From Halichondria panicea (taxonomy: Eukaryota; Porifera; Demospongiae; Suberitida; Halichondriidae), in contig NC_087377.1 in the NCBI RefSeq assembly GCF_963675165.1, forward strand, positions 10,774,632-10,838,631: a stretch of DNA of 64,000 bases. Reading direction: 5' to 3'. Under the pieces are notes generated by a model. The model was not told the DNA's origin and searched no databases. It saw nothing but the letters and a program-made list of their open reading frames with translations. Positions 52,196-63,242 of the stretch are shown one piece after another. How positions within the stretch are numbered: position 1 is the stretch's first letter; each line of letters starts with the position of its first letter. The translations under genes were made by a program, and so were the position numbers.

Positions 52196-52466
52196 ACTAA
52201 AGTCTATTTGCATTGAGTTCGACCCCGGAAGTTATGTGGTCAATTATGGCTTCATTTATGCTTTATGTGGTGGACAAGTATGCCTGGGACTTCTACATGG
52301 AAAATGCTAACGTTTAGCTGGTTGGAGCTTACCAGCTCTACAGCATATAGATAGAAGCGCTTTTTAACAAGGAATCCAATGGTATATGAAACTTTGAATT
52401 TCAGTAAAGTATGACAAAGTTATGACAACTTTATGAAGGTCAAACTCAACACAAATAGACTTTAGT
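52196..52466. mobile_element. Intact MITE with ACTAAAGTCTATTTG ends
   Basis: ACTAAAGTCTATTTGCATTG plus AGTTCGACC at the left is mirrored by GGTCAAACT plus CAACACAAATAGACTTTAGT at the right (29-bp inverted repeats with about three mismatches). 271 bp, non-coding. The interrupted copy is at 7480-8086. Confidence 0.9.
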
Positions 52467-52893
52467 GCCAGTCATGCATATGACATGATACATGCATGTA
52501 GCTCTATATACTACTGATAGTATACTAGTGGATCTAGACCTAAAAGAACAGCAGTAAGATGCATGCAAGGTGCGTATACTCTTTGAAGAAAAGCTCAGAA
52601 TCAGATTTATAATTTGTATAGGTTCATCTTTATGACCTTTTATTTTTTTTGTTTCGTCCTCTCAAACACTACACTGTCAGGACATTTTGTCATAATGCTA
52701 TGAAAAGTTAGTAAGAGCACTGCTAACCGATTACCCACTGTAACAATTTGCTGTTGTTGTATTATTCACCATAAACCCACCACCTTATGTTTCCATTTTG
52801 GATATTTTGTAGCTTAGTCATTCACGTACACACTGGTATCAGCACTTTTTCTTAGAAAGGTTCTAATCCAAAGATATCAACATTTAAGTACAA

Positions 52894-53736
52894 CTACTCA
52901 CACATTTGTGGTACTGCCCTTTGCAGCTCACTTGGAAGTTTGAGGCAAATACTAAATTGCAAAAAACCACTTGAGATAAGTGTAATATAGTTTACATAAG
53001 CTAAACCACAGCTTGTTGCCATTATTACTATTGAGTTCGGGTTTTGACCATTGAATGGCAACAGCTGTGGTAGAAGAGATGATTGGACAAAATTGTAAAA
53101 TACATCTCCATCACTTGTTCCCTCTACAATGTAACAATCAAGTAGTGCAGTGGTGGACATTATTCCAATTGCAGAATATCGTTTTCCTTTAATGAGGAGT
53201 TTCGCACTTCTGGCAGGATAGCCACGCATAGAATAACCGTATCTTCTTAGGGCATCCTTGCAATCAGATCCAGTTTTATCTAAAAAAATGAATAGGCTGC
53301 TGTCATACATAGACACCTCAGACTGGTATTCAGCAATCAATACGCTGCATCTTTGCAATGCTACATTTTGTAGCTTCTTCCTTGTAAACCCTAATCGTTT
53401 CAATGTTCGACATATTGTAGATTCTGTAGTAATTACCCCAGTGACCTCATTAAGCTTCCTTTTCATTTCACTAAGGTACATACCCGGATTTTCTGTAAGC
53501 AATTGGACCAGAAGATACTCATCATGTAAGTGTAAAGTATGAGGTCTAGGGGTAGCTTGATTGTGACAAACACTGCCCGTTCGTTCAAAACGATCTAGTA
53601 TTCTTAAAATTGTTGACTGAGCAACATGTAAGTTTTCAGATATTTGCCTGATGCTGAAGCAGTCTCCGATCCTTTGCCACACAATACGCCACCTTAAATC
53701 CTCTTGATACGGATTAGTTCTTCCTGGTTCACCCAT
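52894..53736 (-). pseudogene. Truncated Tc1/IS630-type transposase
   Basis: The minus-strand frame from ATG at 53736 has a helix-turn-helix region (FSIRQISENLHVAQSTILRI), a second HTH-like part (VTGVITTESTICRTLKRLGF), and the start of the DDE core (FIFLDKTGSDCKDALRRYGY, then MRGYPARS). It continues to SDGDVFYNF and PNSIVIM, where the family normally has the second Asp (xDN). Here the sequence jumps instead into the inverted repeat, so the last 45 or so residues are translation of the transposon end. The second Asp and third acidic residue are missing, hence no catalytic activity is expected. About 280 codons versus roughly 340-350 for complete members. Confidence 0.85.
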
Positions 53737-53979
53737 GAGATCAAAACTGTACTTGCTTAATACTGCAGCTATGCTATAGCTATCATCCAGAATCTTCTAT
53801 TTCAAATTTTGGCTCCAAAATTTGAACTTTGTACCTTGAAGTTTGTACCTTGATCTATGTAGCATAGATCTCTATTATCAATGGTTGTGGTTTACTTATG
53901 TAAACTGTTACACTTATCTCAAGTGGTTTTTTGCAATTTACTATTTGCCCTAAACTGCCAAGTGAGCTGCAAAGGGCAG
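52914..53979 (-). mobile_element. Internally deleted Tc1/IS630-type DNA transposon
   Basis: Ends CTGCCCTTTGCAGCTCACTT and AAGTGAGCTGCAAAGGGCAG are each preceded or followed by TA, the expected Tc1/mariner target duplication. The inverted repeats are about 100 bp and well conserved. The only gene is the truncated transposase on the minus strand. The right end abuts the ACCGTATAGCG MITE at 53980. Confidence 0.85.
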
Positions 53980-54217
53980 TACCGTATAGCGGGAAATTTC
54001 GCGGGTGCAGATTTTGCTATTTGACTCCAGAGTCCTCAGCAGAAATTTTCGTGGGTTCTAATATTCACGTTTTAATGCTAGGAAACCACACGCTTTGCAT
54101 GTGAAATTTACCAGTGCATGCATGGGAGTTTATCCCGGTTTTAATTTTCACGTTAACTGCTCTACCCTCGAAAAACGCGAAATTTTGCACCCCACAAAAA
54201 TTTCCTGCTATACGGTA
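53980..54217. mobile_element. MITE with TACCGTATAGCGGGAAATTT ends
   Basis: TACCGTATAGCGGGAAATTT and AAATTTCCTGCTATACGGTA are near-perfect inverted ends. It shares its left TA with the transposon at 52914-53979, so one inserted at the border of the other. Non-coding. Confidence 0.85.
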
Positions 54218-54532
54218 ATCTACTCTCTAAGCTGGATGCACTGTAGGCATCAGCTTAGCTACCTCGCCCCTTACAGATGGCTTGCTAAAGACAGCCTTGA
54301 TTGAACCGCGGGGAAGGGCGGCAAGGGTACTCCCGTTTCCAATCCCTCTCTCCTTTATCTCTGATTGCACACACTTTCTATTCAACTTATGGGTTAGCCT
54401 TGCACTAAAACGCTAGCTGCTATATACAAGAGTAAACAAGCTGCAAAGCTGCATGCCTTGTGAACTCTGACCTCATTGCAGATCCACCCCTTCATTGACA
54501 AGTACTTATAATTAAAACTTCTACATTGCATA

Positions 54533-54844
54533 TACAGTAGAACCTCGATTATCCGGCCCTCGATTATCCGGAACCTCGATTATCCGGCTTGGCAGTTTTC
54601 TTTTTAATCAGATTACATAATTCAGAAAATGGGCGTGTCCCTCAAATGCGCATGCGTGTTGCAGCTGTTACCATGGAGACATGCCTGCTTTTCTTTTGCG
54701 CATGCGCAGACAACATGCGGCACTGCTGTTCATCAATAAAGTGGGTGGATCAAGGCGTGGTTTATCTATTCGATTATCCGGCATATTCACTTATCCGGCC
54801 TGCTTCTGGAACCAAGGTGTCCGGATAATCGAGGTTCTACTGTA
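54533..54844. mobile_element. Pogo/Tigger-like MITE
   Basis: TACAGTAGAACCTCGATTAT and ATAATCGAGGTTCTACTGTA are perfect inverted ends with TA borders, and CGATTATCCGG repeats lie inside both ends, as in pogo/Tigger elements. The interior has two NRF1-like sites (TGCGCATGCG at 54647 and TGCGCATGCGCA at 54697). Confidence 0.85.
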
Positions 54845-55108
54845 GATCTACATGTTTATCAATCATTCATGCATAAGCCATCAGATAGCAAAAGCCATGC
54901 AGCGTTGCAAATATAGTTTGCATATAGAAAAATACGACAAGAGCTCAGTGTGCACTATATATAGTGCTGATATAGTTTGATGGTTGTCTGTGAGGCCAGG
55001 GTGCTCATAAGCCCCACCTCCCCTGTGGACACGCCACTGCTACTTGCAGGCAACATGCAACATTCACCATGCATGCAGGGTTCCTCCATTCTACTACATG
55101 TAACTTAC

Positions 55109-55756
55109 GAGAATTGGGGGCAGGACAGTGAAGCAGAAATCCGTTAGAGTGTTTGGAATGATGGGCGACAAGTTCTGCAAGGTTATTAAACTTTAAGTGT
55201 GGTGCCACAAAGTACATAAATTGAGGGTCGGTGTGGATTCTATAGTGGTAGACATGACCATCGTTGCAGAGGGATATGGAGAATTGCCCTGGTTTGGCAT
55301 TGCTCTCACTCTCGCGAAGAAGGAAGCTTCCGTTGACAGCAGATCCTAAGGATAACTCGGCCTCTGCTCTGGTGACGTTACCATGGAACCACGAGTACTT
55401 CTCCAGATTTTCCACCTTGGTTATGTAGGAGGCAGGCACCCATCCAACATCTCCCTGCACATTGGTAACCTCGCATTCCTGAGTATCGCTGAATCGAGAA
55501 ACTTGCATTTTTTCTCCTTTCTTCATGCTTAGTTGCAAAGAAATAAAATCGTAACAGGCAATGTACAGACCTAAATTTTTATTGGTGTACAGACCTAAAC
55601 CGTTATTGGATGGAGTGGTGCAAACATTCTTAAGCTTGTTTTGTGACAAAATACCTCCTGCAAAGCTGCTGCCCAGCTTACTGTTGACATGAACTCGATT
55701 CTCTGAGATGGTTTCACTTCTTGAAGATACTGTCAAGCCAAGGTCCGTGCCATTCT
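55109..55756 (-). CDS. ABL-like SH3-SH2 exon (kinase part not found)
   Basis: One minus-strand exon, acceptor CACACCAG (55757-55760) to donor GTAAGTTA (55108). It encodes an SH3 domain (LYIACYDFISLQLSMKKGEK, VGWVPASYITKVENLEKYSW) joined to an SH2 domain (WFHGNVTRAEAE, NGSFLLRESES with the phosphotyrosine-binding Arg, FSISLCNDGHVYHYRIHTD, FNNLAELVAHHSKHSNGF, CPAPNSR). Spacing and the YIxxVxxLEKxSWxHGxVxRxxAE linker are those of ABL tyrosine kinases. No kinase exon was recognised on the minus strand between 55,100 and 45,500. It may be a truncated paralogue, or further exons lie outside this window. A 27-bp tandem duplication just before the SH3 (GLGLYTNKNLGLYI) is a local oddity. Confidence 0.8.
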
Positions 55757-55760
55757 CTGG

Positions 55761-55792
55761 TGTGTGTGTGTGTGTGTGTGGGGGGGGGGTTG
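55761..55792. repeat. (TG)n plus G9 microsatellite at the ABL-like acceptor
   Basis: TGTGTGTGTGTGTGTGTG followed by nine to ten G, located immediately upstream (on the minus strand) of the acceptor, so it forms the 3' end of the preceding intron (CA repeats before CCAG). Confidence 0.8.
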
Positions 55793-55912
55793 AAACAAAA
55801 GAATGAAGTGATCTGACCTGCATGAGTATAAGATAACCATCTCTTAAATTAATGTTGCTTTAGTATAATTATGAATGGTTGCAGGAATAACTTCCACTAG
55901 CTGTCTACTGGT

Positions 55913-56470
55913 ATCCGACTAGAAAAACATTTGCAATGTGAAAAATTGCTAGGATTGGCCAGGGGAACCACAAAAAAGCGTGGGAACAAGAAATCAGACG
56001 AGAGCATAACTCCAATCCGTTACAACGTCAATCACATGTATATACTGGTAGTTTTCCCATGTTTTCCCAGCCAATATGCCACGCAATTTTTACTGGTGGA
56101 GTGATGACCAATCCCTATATATATTTATTATACATCCATTTTAGAATGTGGGGCACATAATCATGATGATTTGTGATGAATTGATGTTCCTAATACATGC
56201 AGTGTTGAGCACAGGTACACACAGTCCATCCATGCGTAGTAACATGCACGGACCGTACTGGTGACTGCATGGAATGATGTGGTGGATGGAAGCTGATAGG
56301 TGGATCTGGAACACAGTCTATTATTTAATATACTATGTATTGTACATGTTCATGACGTTGTAACGGATTGGAGTTATGCTCTCGTCTGATTTCTTGTTCC
56401 CACGCTTTTTTGTGGTTCCCCTGGCCAATCCTAGCAATTTTTCACATTGCAAATGTTTTTCTAGTCGGAT
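55913..56470. mobile_element. Young MITE with perfect 118-bp inverted ends
   Basis: From ATCCGACTAGAAAAACATTT to CCGTTACAACGTCA the left 118 bp are mirrored without mismatch at 56353-56470. The interior (about 320 bp) is non-coding. The older relative at 43015-43438 has the same end motif. Confidence 0.95.
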
Positions 56471-58370
56471 TCCCTTTCTTTTTCAGTACAGTTTACGTAT
56501 CATGACATGCATAAAGTGGAACGTCAAGAGGCAGTACAAGAAGAGAAGACAGGACTAATCAGATATCTTCTGGAATATCTCTGGACTAATAATTATAGTA
56601 TAATGAGTAATAATTTATTGCTTGATAATTATGTTGAATTTGCGAATCAGTATTAAATGACAGCCATTTTAAGAGCATGATATCTAGCCAGTGCATATAG
56701 CATGCCTGTCAGAGAAAGGGAGCTAGAGCTGAACAGTGTGAAGAAAAGGAACACCTCAGGCTCTGGAAAAGCACTGCTGCACTGATTTTAGGCGCACGGT
56801 TTATTAGCCACGCCTATCTATTATTCCACAACGCAATTGCTGAGTCATTAAAGATGGCGGAATTGTCTAGGTAAGAGAAATAGAGACTGAGAGGTCATCT
56901 GCCTCGTGGAAGCAATCGCAAATCTGAAGAAGCGCTTTGTAATCCAGGTTGTAGTCGTTTGGAAACCCTGTGCAGAATGTCCTGGAGATGGCTGTACTTG
57001 GAGTAAATGCTGGGCAAGAAACTTACTTACTTACTTACTCACTTACTTACTTAGTCAGTCAGACAAAGAGCGGTGAAACGTCGAAATAGTGCAATTTTTA
57101 AAATGAAAATATTCATTCATTAAAATGTTTATGGATTATGAAATGAGAGATACAAAGAGAGAAAAGGCTAAATAAACTATCTGTTCAGCCAGTTTCTTGA
57201 TGTGGCCTTTCCCTGCAGAGATAGAACAGTTTGAACATGAGTCAAAATAATTGAAATATTGCTAAACACGGGCAAACCCACTGCCAATCCTATGTAAAAC
57301 CTACTGGTTTTACTAATAGGTTTCTATATAATTATATATATATATCTTCTAATTTATATTCAGACAACGCAAAACAGAAAAACAGACAGCAGCAAACAGA
57401 TGCCCCACCTTAATTGAGAGTTGAAAATGGGTTAAATAAAGAGTCTTTTAACCGTGCACCAAGGCAATCGTCCGCATTCAGAGTCACATACAATGATATT
57501 ATACTCTGAATAATTATGCCTCGGTGCGCATGCGCAAGTGAAGTATATGATAGGACGGCTGACTACGGGGATCAGATTTCCTGAGTGGCTACGACACCCT
57601 ACACGTGTTATACCAAGGGCATACAAAAGAATGCAACAAACGTGGGCGGATGAATATGCATGAATATGCACGAATGTGCTAAGCACTTCATGCATGCAAA
57701 TTCACATTCATCTGCCCACATTTTAATTCTGCTCGCTACGAGATAGTGAGTTGCATGCCCTCTCTCAAAGGTATAAATAACACATCTTGATTGTCCTGAC
57801 AAGCATAATACATTTTATTCTGCAATCAGGTGATATTGGTCGGACGCTAAATTACCCATGCAATGTCCTTATAGTAATCTCTATAAAAAAGGAGGCTTTA
57901 TGGAAGATAAGGTAATGCTTTGCACATAACTTACTCTGCTACATAGATATATACGGCCTCCTCTTGTGCAATTAACAAAGATACATGACTGTTATGAGAT
58001 CATTATTTTAGTTCACATGCATGCGCATTACAACTATGACCTTTGGCCTTCAATCTTTGCATGCTAGGACACTATGACCGAGCAAGTAGCTAAACGGCCT
58101 AGGCTAATTGCTCGGAGATTGACTGATGACCAACTGTTATTTATACCTCTGCTCTCTTCTTTTATATGTGCCCTTAATTGTTATACGCAATACAGGGCTG
58201 CGGTTTGCAAGTACTTAGTTGCTTCCATAAAAGTAAATGCGGTTTCACCGGCGATTACGAGATTACGAAACATGATCTCTAAGTATATACATTGAAGTTA
58301 GCTGCTCCTTCTTTTATATTTATGGGCTCCTGACGGTATAGTGTGTGTGTGTGTGTGCGTGTGTGCATGT
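56471..58370. other. Intergenic DNA with an ACTT microsatellite and an NRF1-like site
   Basis: TTACTTACTTACTTACTCAC (57014-57062) is a tetranucleotide repeat. TGCGCATGCGCA occurs at 57535. A 73-codon forward frame at 58074 (MTEQVAKRPRLIARRLTDDQ) has a plausible start, but no conserved feature and no donor could be assigned, so it is not called. Confidence 0.4.
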
Positions 58371-58374
58371 ACAT

Positions 58375-58830
58375 TCCAGCTGTATAACTGCATACTGAAC
58401 GGTTGCAATGCAGCTATGAAAACATGTTTTCATAGCAAACTAAAACTTAATTCTCGAGTTATGGCTATAATTTTACTTACTGAAAGGGCTTGTGTTCGTT
58501 ACCTCTGCAGTAGAGAGCAGCTATTTTTAGAGTCCAGATTGATAAAAGATCAGAAAAAGTTCCTGTCAACATCAATGAGCAGCACATGCCTATACATATA
58601 CTACGTATTGTCATTTTGGACTTTGAACGTTTGGTATCTTTTTTAGTAACTATATCATAGTCGATCATTTCCCACTCTTCGCATGATTCCTGCACTATAG
58701 AATGCTATTGCTATTTAGTCTATTACAGAACTGCAAGATGCAAGAAAGTGAGAAGAGAGCTGCAAGGTTGTATACTGATGCAGCAGCTTAGACTTTGTGC
58801 CTCCTTTAAGTTTATAGCAACCCACTCTTT
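58375..58830 (+). repeat. Dispersed repeat (CTGAACGGTTGCAATGCAGC family), copy
   Basis: Preceded by a GTGTGTGTGTGTGTGTGCG run at 58341-58366. Family blocks CTAAAACTTAATTCTCGAGT, TCGATCATTTCCCACTCTTC and CTGATGCAGCAGCTTAGACT appear in order. Non-coding. Confidence 0.65.
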
Positions 58831-58892
58831 GAGTTTCCCCTGTGGCGTAAAAATGTTTATCATGATATCACGGTGTATATATAATATGTTAT

Positions 58893-58993
58893 AGTTAGAA
58901 CATGGGCATGAGGTATCTATGTGTTATAGTGTCCCAAAGCCCGAGGGATGAGGGACACTATAACCATAGATACCGAATGCACATGTTCTAACT
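58893..58993. repeat. Hairpin of about 45-bp arms
   Basis: AGTTAGAACATGGGCATGAG..TAGTGTCCC is mirrored by GGGACACTATAACCATAGAT..GCACATGTTCTAACT, with a short centre AAAGCCCGAGGGATGA. Confidence 0.85.
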
Positions 58994-59652
58994 GATTTAG
59001 ATCCCAAAACCTATTGGCTACTAGAAATGCACTAGCTTAGCAACAATCAACCTATATAAACAGCCAACCTAGCAACTGCATCATTATTCTTTTGAAAACT
59101 AATATCTGAAGTTGGCATCTCTGTGTCTCTACTAAATCTGTGGTCTCTATTCAAGTCAACCCTGTTCCTCCACCTCAGTTTGATGGACAAAATTAATAGT
59201 CCTAGCTCCACCCACAAAACGGAAACATCCAGCTCCTCCCCCAGTTTTGCAGCAAACAAGCCCAGCACTTCCCAAGAAACGAGCGGCTCGTACTACTTGA
59301 ACAAAGCGAAAGGAAGACACCTAAGCTATAATTTGCAGCAAACAAGCCCAGCAAACGAGCGGCTCCTATACTACTCTTGAACAAAGCGAAAGGAACTTTA
59401 GGAAGAAGCCAAAGCTAAAATCCCAGCACTTCCATACATCAAAACACATCACACTGCCCAAAAAACGAGCGTCTCCTACTAATCTCGAACAAAGCCAAAA
59501 AAAGAAACTAGAGCTTCTCTCTTTCATTCCAGTTCTGTTATTATATTACTAGACAAAGCATCTAGCTACAATAATTTTTATGTTATTACATGTGTATCTT
59601 CTTGTAAATCACAATACAATGTACAATGTTGTAGTTTGTAGCCCAGAGCAAT

Positions 59653-60845
59653 CTATAGTACCGGTGTAGAAGCGATATGGCCCCCCCCCCCTTATTTTGG
59701 GGCCCCTGGCCCTAAAACGCTAGCGATTTGGGGTGTAAGGGGGGACCCCATTGCACTAGCGGTATACGCCCCCTTTAGTGATTATAGGGCCCCCCTAGAG
59801 AAGTCTATTCTGAGCAGTGGAGTCAAGCCAGCACAACAGTAATAGAAGGTTGAGTTGAGAATCAATGGCTATAATGTTTATGTAGATCTAAACTCCAATA
59901 CAGACTAGCCTATAATCTGTGCTGCTTGGTCACTGACGATAACAGTATAAGGCAGCCATAATTATGTGCAAAATAAGGCCTACGTTACAGTGTGGCAGCA
60001 CATAGCCATTGTATACACAGCACATGCATGCATGCATTCATATAGGCTGAGCATATACTACTGAGAATACAAGCAGCAGCCGCAGCCCATGCACTTTGTT
60101 ATCAAGAACTTTTCCTGGCGAAGTTGAGAATAAACTGCAAATCAAAGAGCAAGAAATTGTGGAGGATGCATGGTAGTCAGCCACCTGTGGACACACTTGT
60201 TCTTTTTTCCATGTGTGTTTTATTACCTCTATCTCAGCCCTATGTACGTAGAGCAAGGCTCTATATGGTTTACTGGTGTTGTGAAGAGGCCCTGCTCGTC
60301 TTTGTTCCTATGACAGTAATGAATGTCTCACTCTGCATACATGCATGTTCTGTGTGTGCATGCATGTGTTTTTCTCTATGATCTCTTATTATCTAACGAA
60401 CAGAGCCAGTTAAAGCAACAGTAATTTATTCCGTAACTGATAACAGGGGCATAAAATAACAACTTTCTCGAGTTCAGTTAAAGTATTGAGGATAGATCTA
60501 CATCTTCCTGCTCTGGTATAGCTAGCCTAACATTAGCCAATAGCACCTGCAAGTCATGGTGTTATTAAACTCTGCACTTAGTCAGCAAGAGAGCTAATTA
60601 TGAGTAAGTACTGTGCAATATCTAGTCAGCAAGGGACATCTAGATTTACTTAGACCATGAGGCTGAGGCTACAAGCATAGATACCATCTACTGCAAGTTA
60701 TAAGTGGGGGCCCCATATCGCTGGAGGGGCCTCAAAGCGCTAGTGAAATAGGGCCGTGGGGGGGGCCCCAAATCGCTAGCGTTTTAGGGCCCGGGGGCCC
60801 TGAAATGGGGGGGAGCTCCATATCGCTTCTACACCGGTACTATAG
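59653..60845. mobile_element. 1.2-kb element with long GC-rich inverted ends
   Basis: CTATAGTACCGGTGTAGAAG plus CGATATGG.CCCCCCC..GGCCCTAAAACGCTAGCGAT is mirrored from 60695 to 60845 (ATCGCTAGCGTTTTAGGGCC, CCATATCGCTTCTACACCGG, TACTATAG). The arms are about 130 bp, imperfect, with a GCGCTAGTG..-type repeat inside. The interior has no transposase. Confidence 0.8.
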
Positions 60846-60995
60846 CTCATAGTTCCCTGCTAAATACACTCAACTAATATAAATTAAACACATCCATACA
60901 CCGAGGTATCAGCACCCACAGTGCTTTCATTATTGCTAAGGCCTGAGTCTGGCTCTAAATACCAAAATTTAACCCTATAGGTTCATACTGATGTA

Positions 60996-61408
60996 GTTGG
61001 GCAGAGTCTAACCAACTGTGTAGGGTTGCATGGGCACCACTGCAAATCAGGTTTTGTTCCACTATAGTACTTAGCTTTAGGGTGTGGCTATAAGCATGAA
61101 ATTATTAATCCCAAGTGGGGGGTAACCGCAAAGTTCAGTTAGAATGCTACTCCAAGAGTAACTTTTTCATGCCACTAGCTCTAACTGACCTGACATGTTC
61201 CTGGATCAAGCTGGCTTGTCTACTAGCTATTGTTGCATTTTAATTGGACTAAAGAGAATTACTATAATTACTGAATCGTTCATTAATGAGCCACACCTTC
61301 AGTACTTGAACTCTGCAATCTGATTGGGCTGCAAAATTTCTGCAATGGAACAAAACCTGACATTGCAGTGGTGCCAAACCCTACGCAGAGGGTTGGACTC
61401 CGCCCAAC
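60996..61408. mobile_element. MITE with GTTGGGCAGAGTC ends
   Basis: GTTGGGCAGAGTCTAACCAA..GTAGGGTTGCATGGGCACCA..CAGGTTTTGTTCCA at the left is mirrored by TGGAACAAAACCTG, GTGGTGCCAAACCCTACGCA and GGGTTGGACTCCGCCCAAC at the right, arms of about 70 bp. Non-coding. Confidence 0.85.
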
Positions 61409-61609
61409 TAATACTGCTGTATATTTGCAGCATACAGTTTATGCTACATCAAAATTATCCAATTCAATGTTTTCTTTTTCTAATTAGCTTAATTCAATTA
61501 TGCCAACTCATTGCAGTTTAGAAAGTAAAACTACAAGCTAAGATCAACTTCAAAAATAAGGCATCTCATAGATAAGTACTAGTACCCAGCGGGGGAAGAT
61601 GTAGGAGTT

Positions 61610-61890
61610 ATTATGCCTCGGTGCGCATGCGCAAGATATACAGTAGTGTGTGTGTGTGTAGACTGCTACAGCTGCTCAAGGATCAATGAAGTGCAAGTAA
61701 GAGTTTCTATAGGCTTCTAGTCATGTGTTCTTGGATTTTAATTCGTGGATTTGCAAAATAATGCTTCGTTCTCGAGTTATGCCTAGTTTTGCTTATTTGG
61801 AATGCCATTGCAGCCTTTTCAGAAAAGCACGTAGCCAAACTTGTTTACCAGAGTGTTGCTACTCTACTTAGTAGTTAGCTCTGCACTAGT
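61610..61890 (+). repeat. Dispersed repeat copy starting with GCCTCGGTGCGCATGCGCAA
   Basis: It shows the family head with the full palindrome (61622-61633), then ACTGCTACAGCTGCTCAAGG, TTCGTGGATTTGCAAAATAA and AGTAGTTAGCTCTGCACTAG. It is the most complete copy at the 5' end. Confidence 0.75.
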
Positions 61891-62274
61891 TTTGACTTCC
61901 CCCACTGGAAACATAATCATTACTATCTTTTGAGGGCCTAAACAACTAGTCTTACCTTGTATTTGTTGCTACAGATATTGTATAATAGTTCCAGCATAAA
62001 CTAAAGAGAGAGATATTGGTAATGAAGGCAGTATATGTTCACGTGATGCTTTAAATTTACATCGAGTGAACACAGATGGGCCCGTGAAACCATCCGTGTT
62101 TCGCCCTAAAACTCCTGCGAAAACCCGGCAAACTTATTGTGTCTAATGCATGCTTCTCAAAGACCCCTTCAACACTTAAACAAATGCCCCCTGATGGTGA
62201 GTATCATTTGGAAATGAAGAAAACATATAATCATGCATGATTGCCGTGAAGTAGCTAGAGGTACACGTGTATGT

Positions 62275-62790
62275 GTGTCTTTTCCAGCTGTAACTGTTCA
62301 ACAGTTGCAATGCGACGAAAACTAACAGCTTCCAGGGGCAGATCCAGCAGGTAGCAGAGGGTGCTCAAGCACCCCCCTGACCTTGGACAAATTAATTATC
62401 TCTGTGTCTCACTCATTGGTTGATGGAAGTCACTCAGACTAGGTACTAGCTAGCTGAGTAGCTGTAGACCTATCTAGTACAGTAGTATCTTTATAAGCTG
62501 TGATAAAAGCAGCACTGCAGTGCAGACTAGGCATAGAGTGCAGTACAACACTTGAAAAATTATCTATGTCTTTATTATTGACACCGCACCTACCGGGAAT
62601 GACGTCAAAAGAGTTAGCCTTGCACTAAAGCGCTATAGCTGTTCGTTAGCTACAAGAGTCAGAAAAGAGCTTCAAAAGCTGCATGCATGTGCACTGCTAG
62701 CCTTCAACCTAATCAGCCTGGGAACAGCCCTTGATCCTACCCCTTTTTTTAATTATTCATTGACAGGAAATGCATTATAGATCTACCTAA
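62275..62790 (+). repeat. Dispersed repeat copy interrupted by another element
   Basis: GTTCAACAGTTGCAATGCGA and GACGAAAACTAACAGCTTC stop at 62331. CAGGGGCAGATCCAGCAGGT..CAAGCACCCCCC begins an inserted element. The family resumes at about 62612 (GTTAGCCTTGCACTAAAGCG), matching 23730. The insert is about 275 bp. Confidence 0.65.
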
Positions 62791-63109
62791 TTGCTTCTAT
62801 CCTTGAAGATCCATTCATCAGGCCATCAGATTAGACTTTTGTTTTCTTTTCTATAATGACTGTGTGGTTCAGTGTCAACACAAATATCTCCTTCTATATA
62901 TATACTCTAATACTTTGAGCGAAAAGCAAAACATAGCGAGAGGCATTAGCACAGAGCAGCTTGCAACACTCGTTATTGATGAAGTTACAGAAGGAGGCTT
63001 AGTAAGGCAGATTAGCATCCTGTCTAATGGGCTTCCTGTTGTGATTGAATGTAGGCGTGGCTACTATGTGATGTCATAAAAGGAACAGTACTTTAGCAAC
63101 TACTATGAG

Positions 63110-63242
63110 TAGCCTCGTTCCCAGGCCTTACTTTTTCTTGCTGTTGTCATTGTTCATCGAAGGTAGCAAAAAGAATAAACAAAATGAGGCAGCAAAGAAA
63201 GAAATGGGCGTACAATTAAGAAAAAGTAAGGCCTGGTTTGGG
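63110..63242. mobile_element. Small MITE with AGCCTCGTTCCCAGGCCTTA end
   Basis: TCCCAGGCCTTACTTTTTCT is mirrored by AGAAAAAGTAAGGCCTGG.TTTGGGA. The outermost TAGCCTCG survives only at the left end. Member of the family of 37634-39592. Confidence 0.75.

Noticed and set aside
58074-58295. Small gene starting MTEQVAKRPRL
   Set aside because: The start looks reasonable, but there is no domain, no conserved pattern and no donor or further exon that could be assigned.
62864-63079. 71-codon forward frame (ISTEQLATLVIDEVTEGG)
   Set aside because: Protein-like texture in the middle, but it begins in a TATATA run and no family, splice site or partner exon was recognised; too weak to call.
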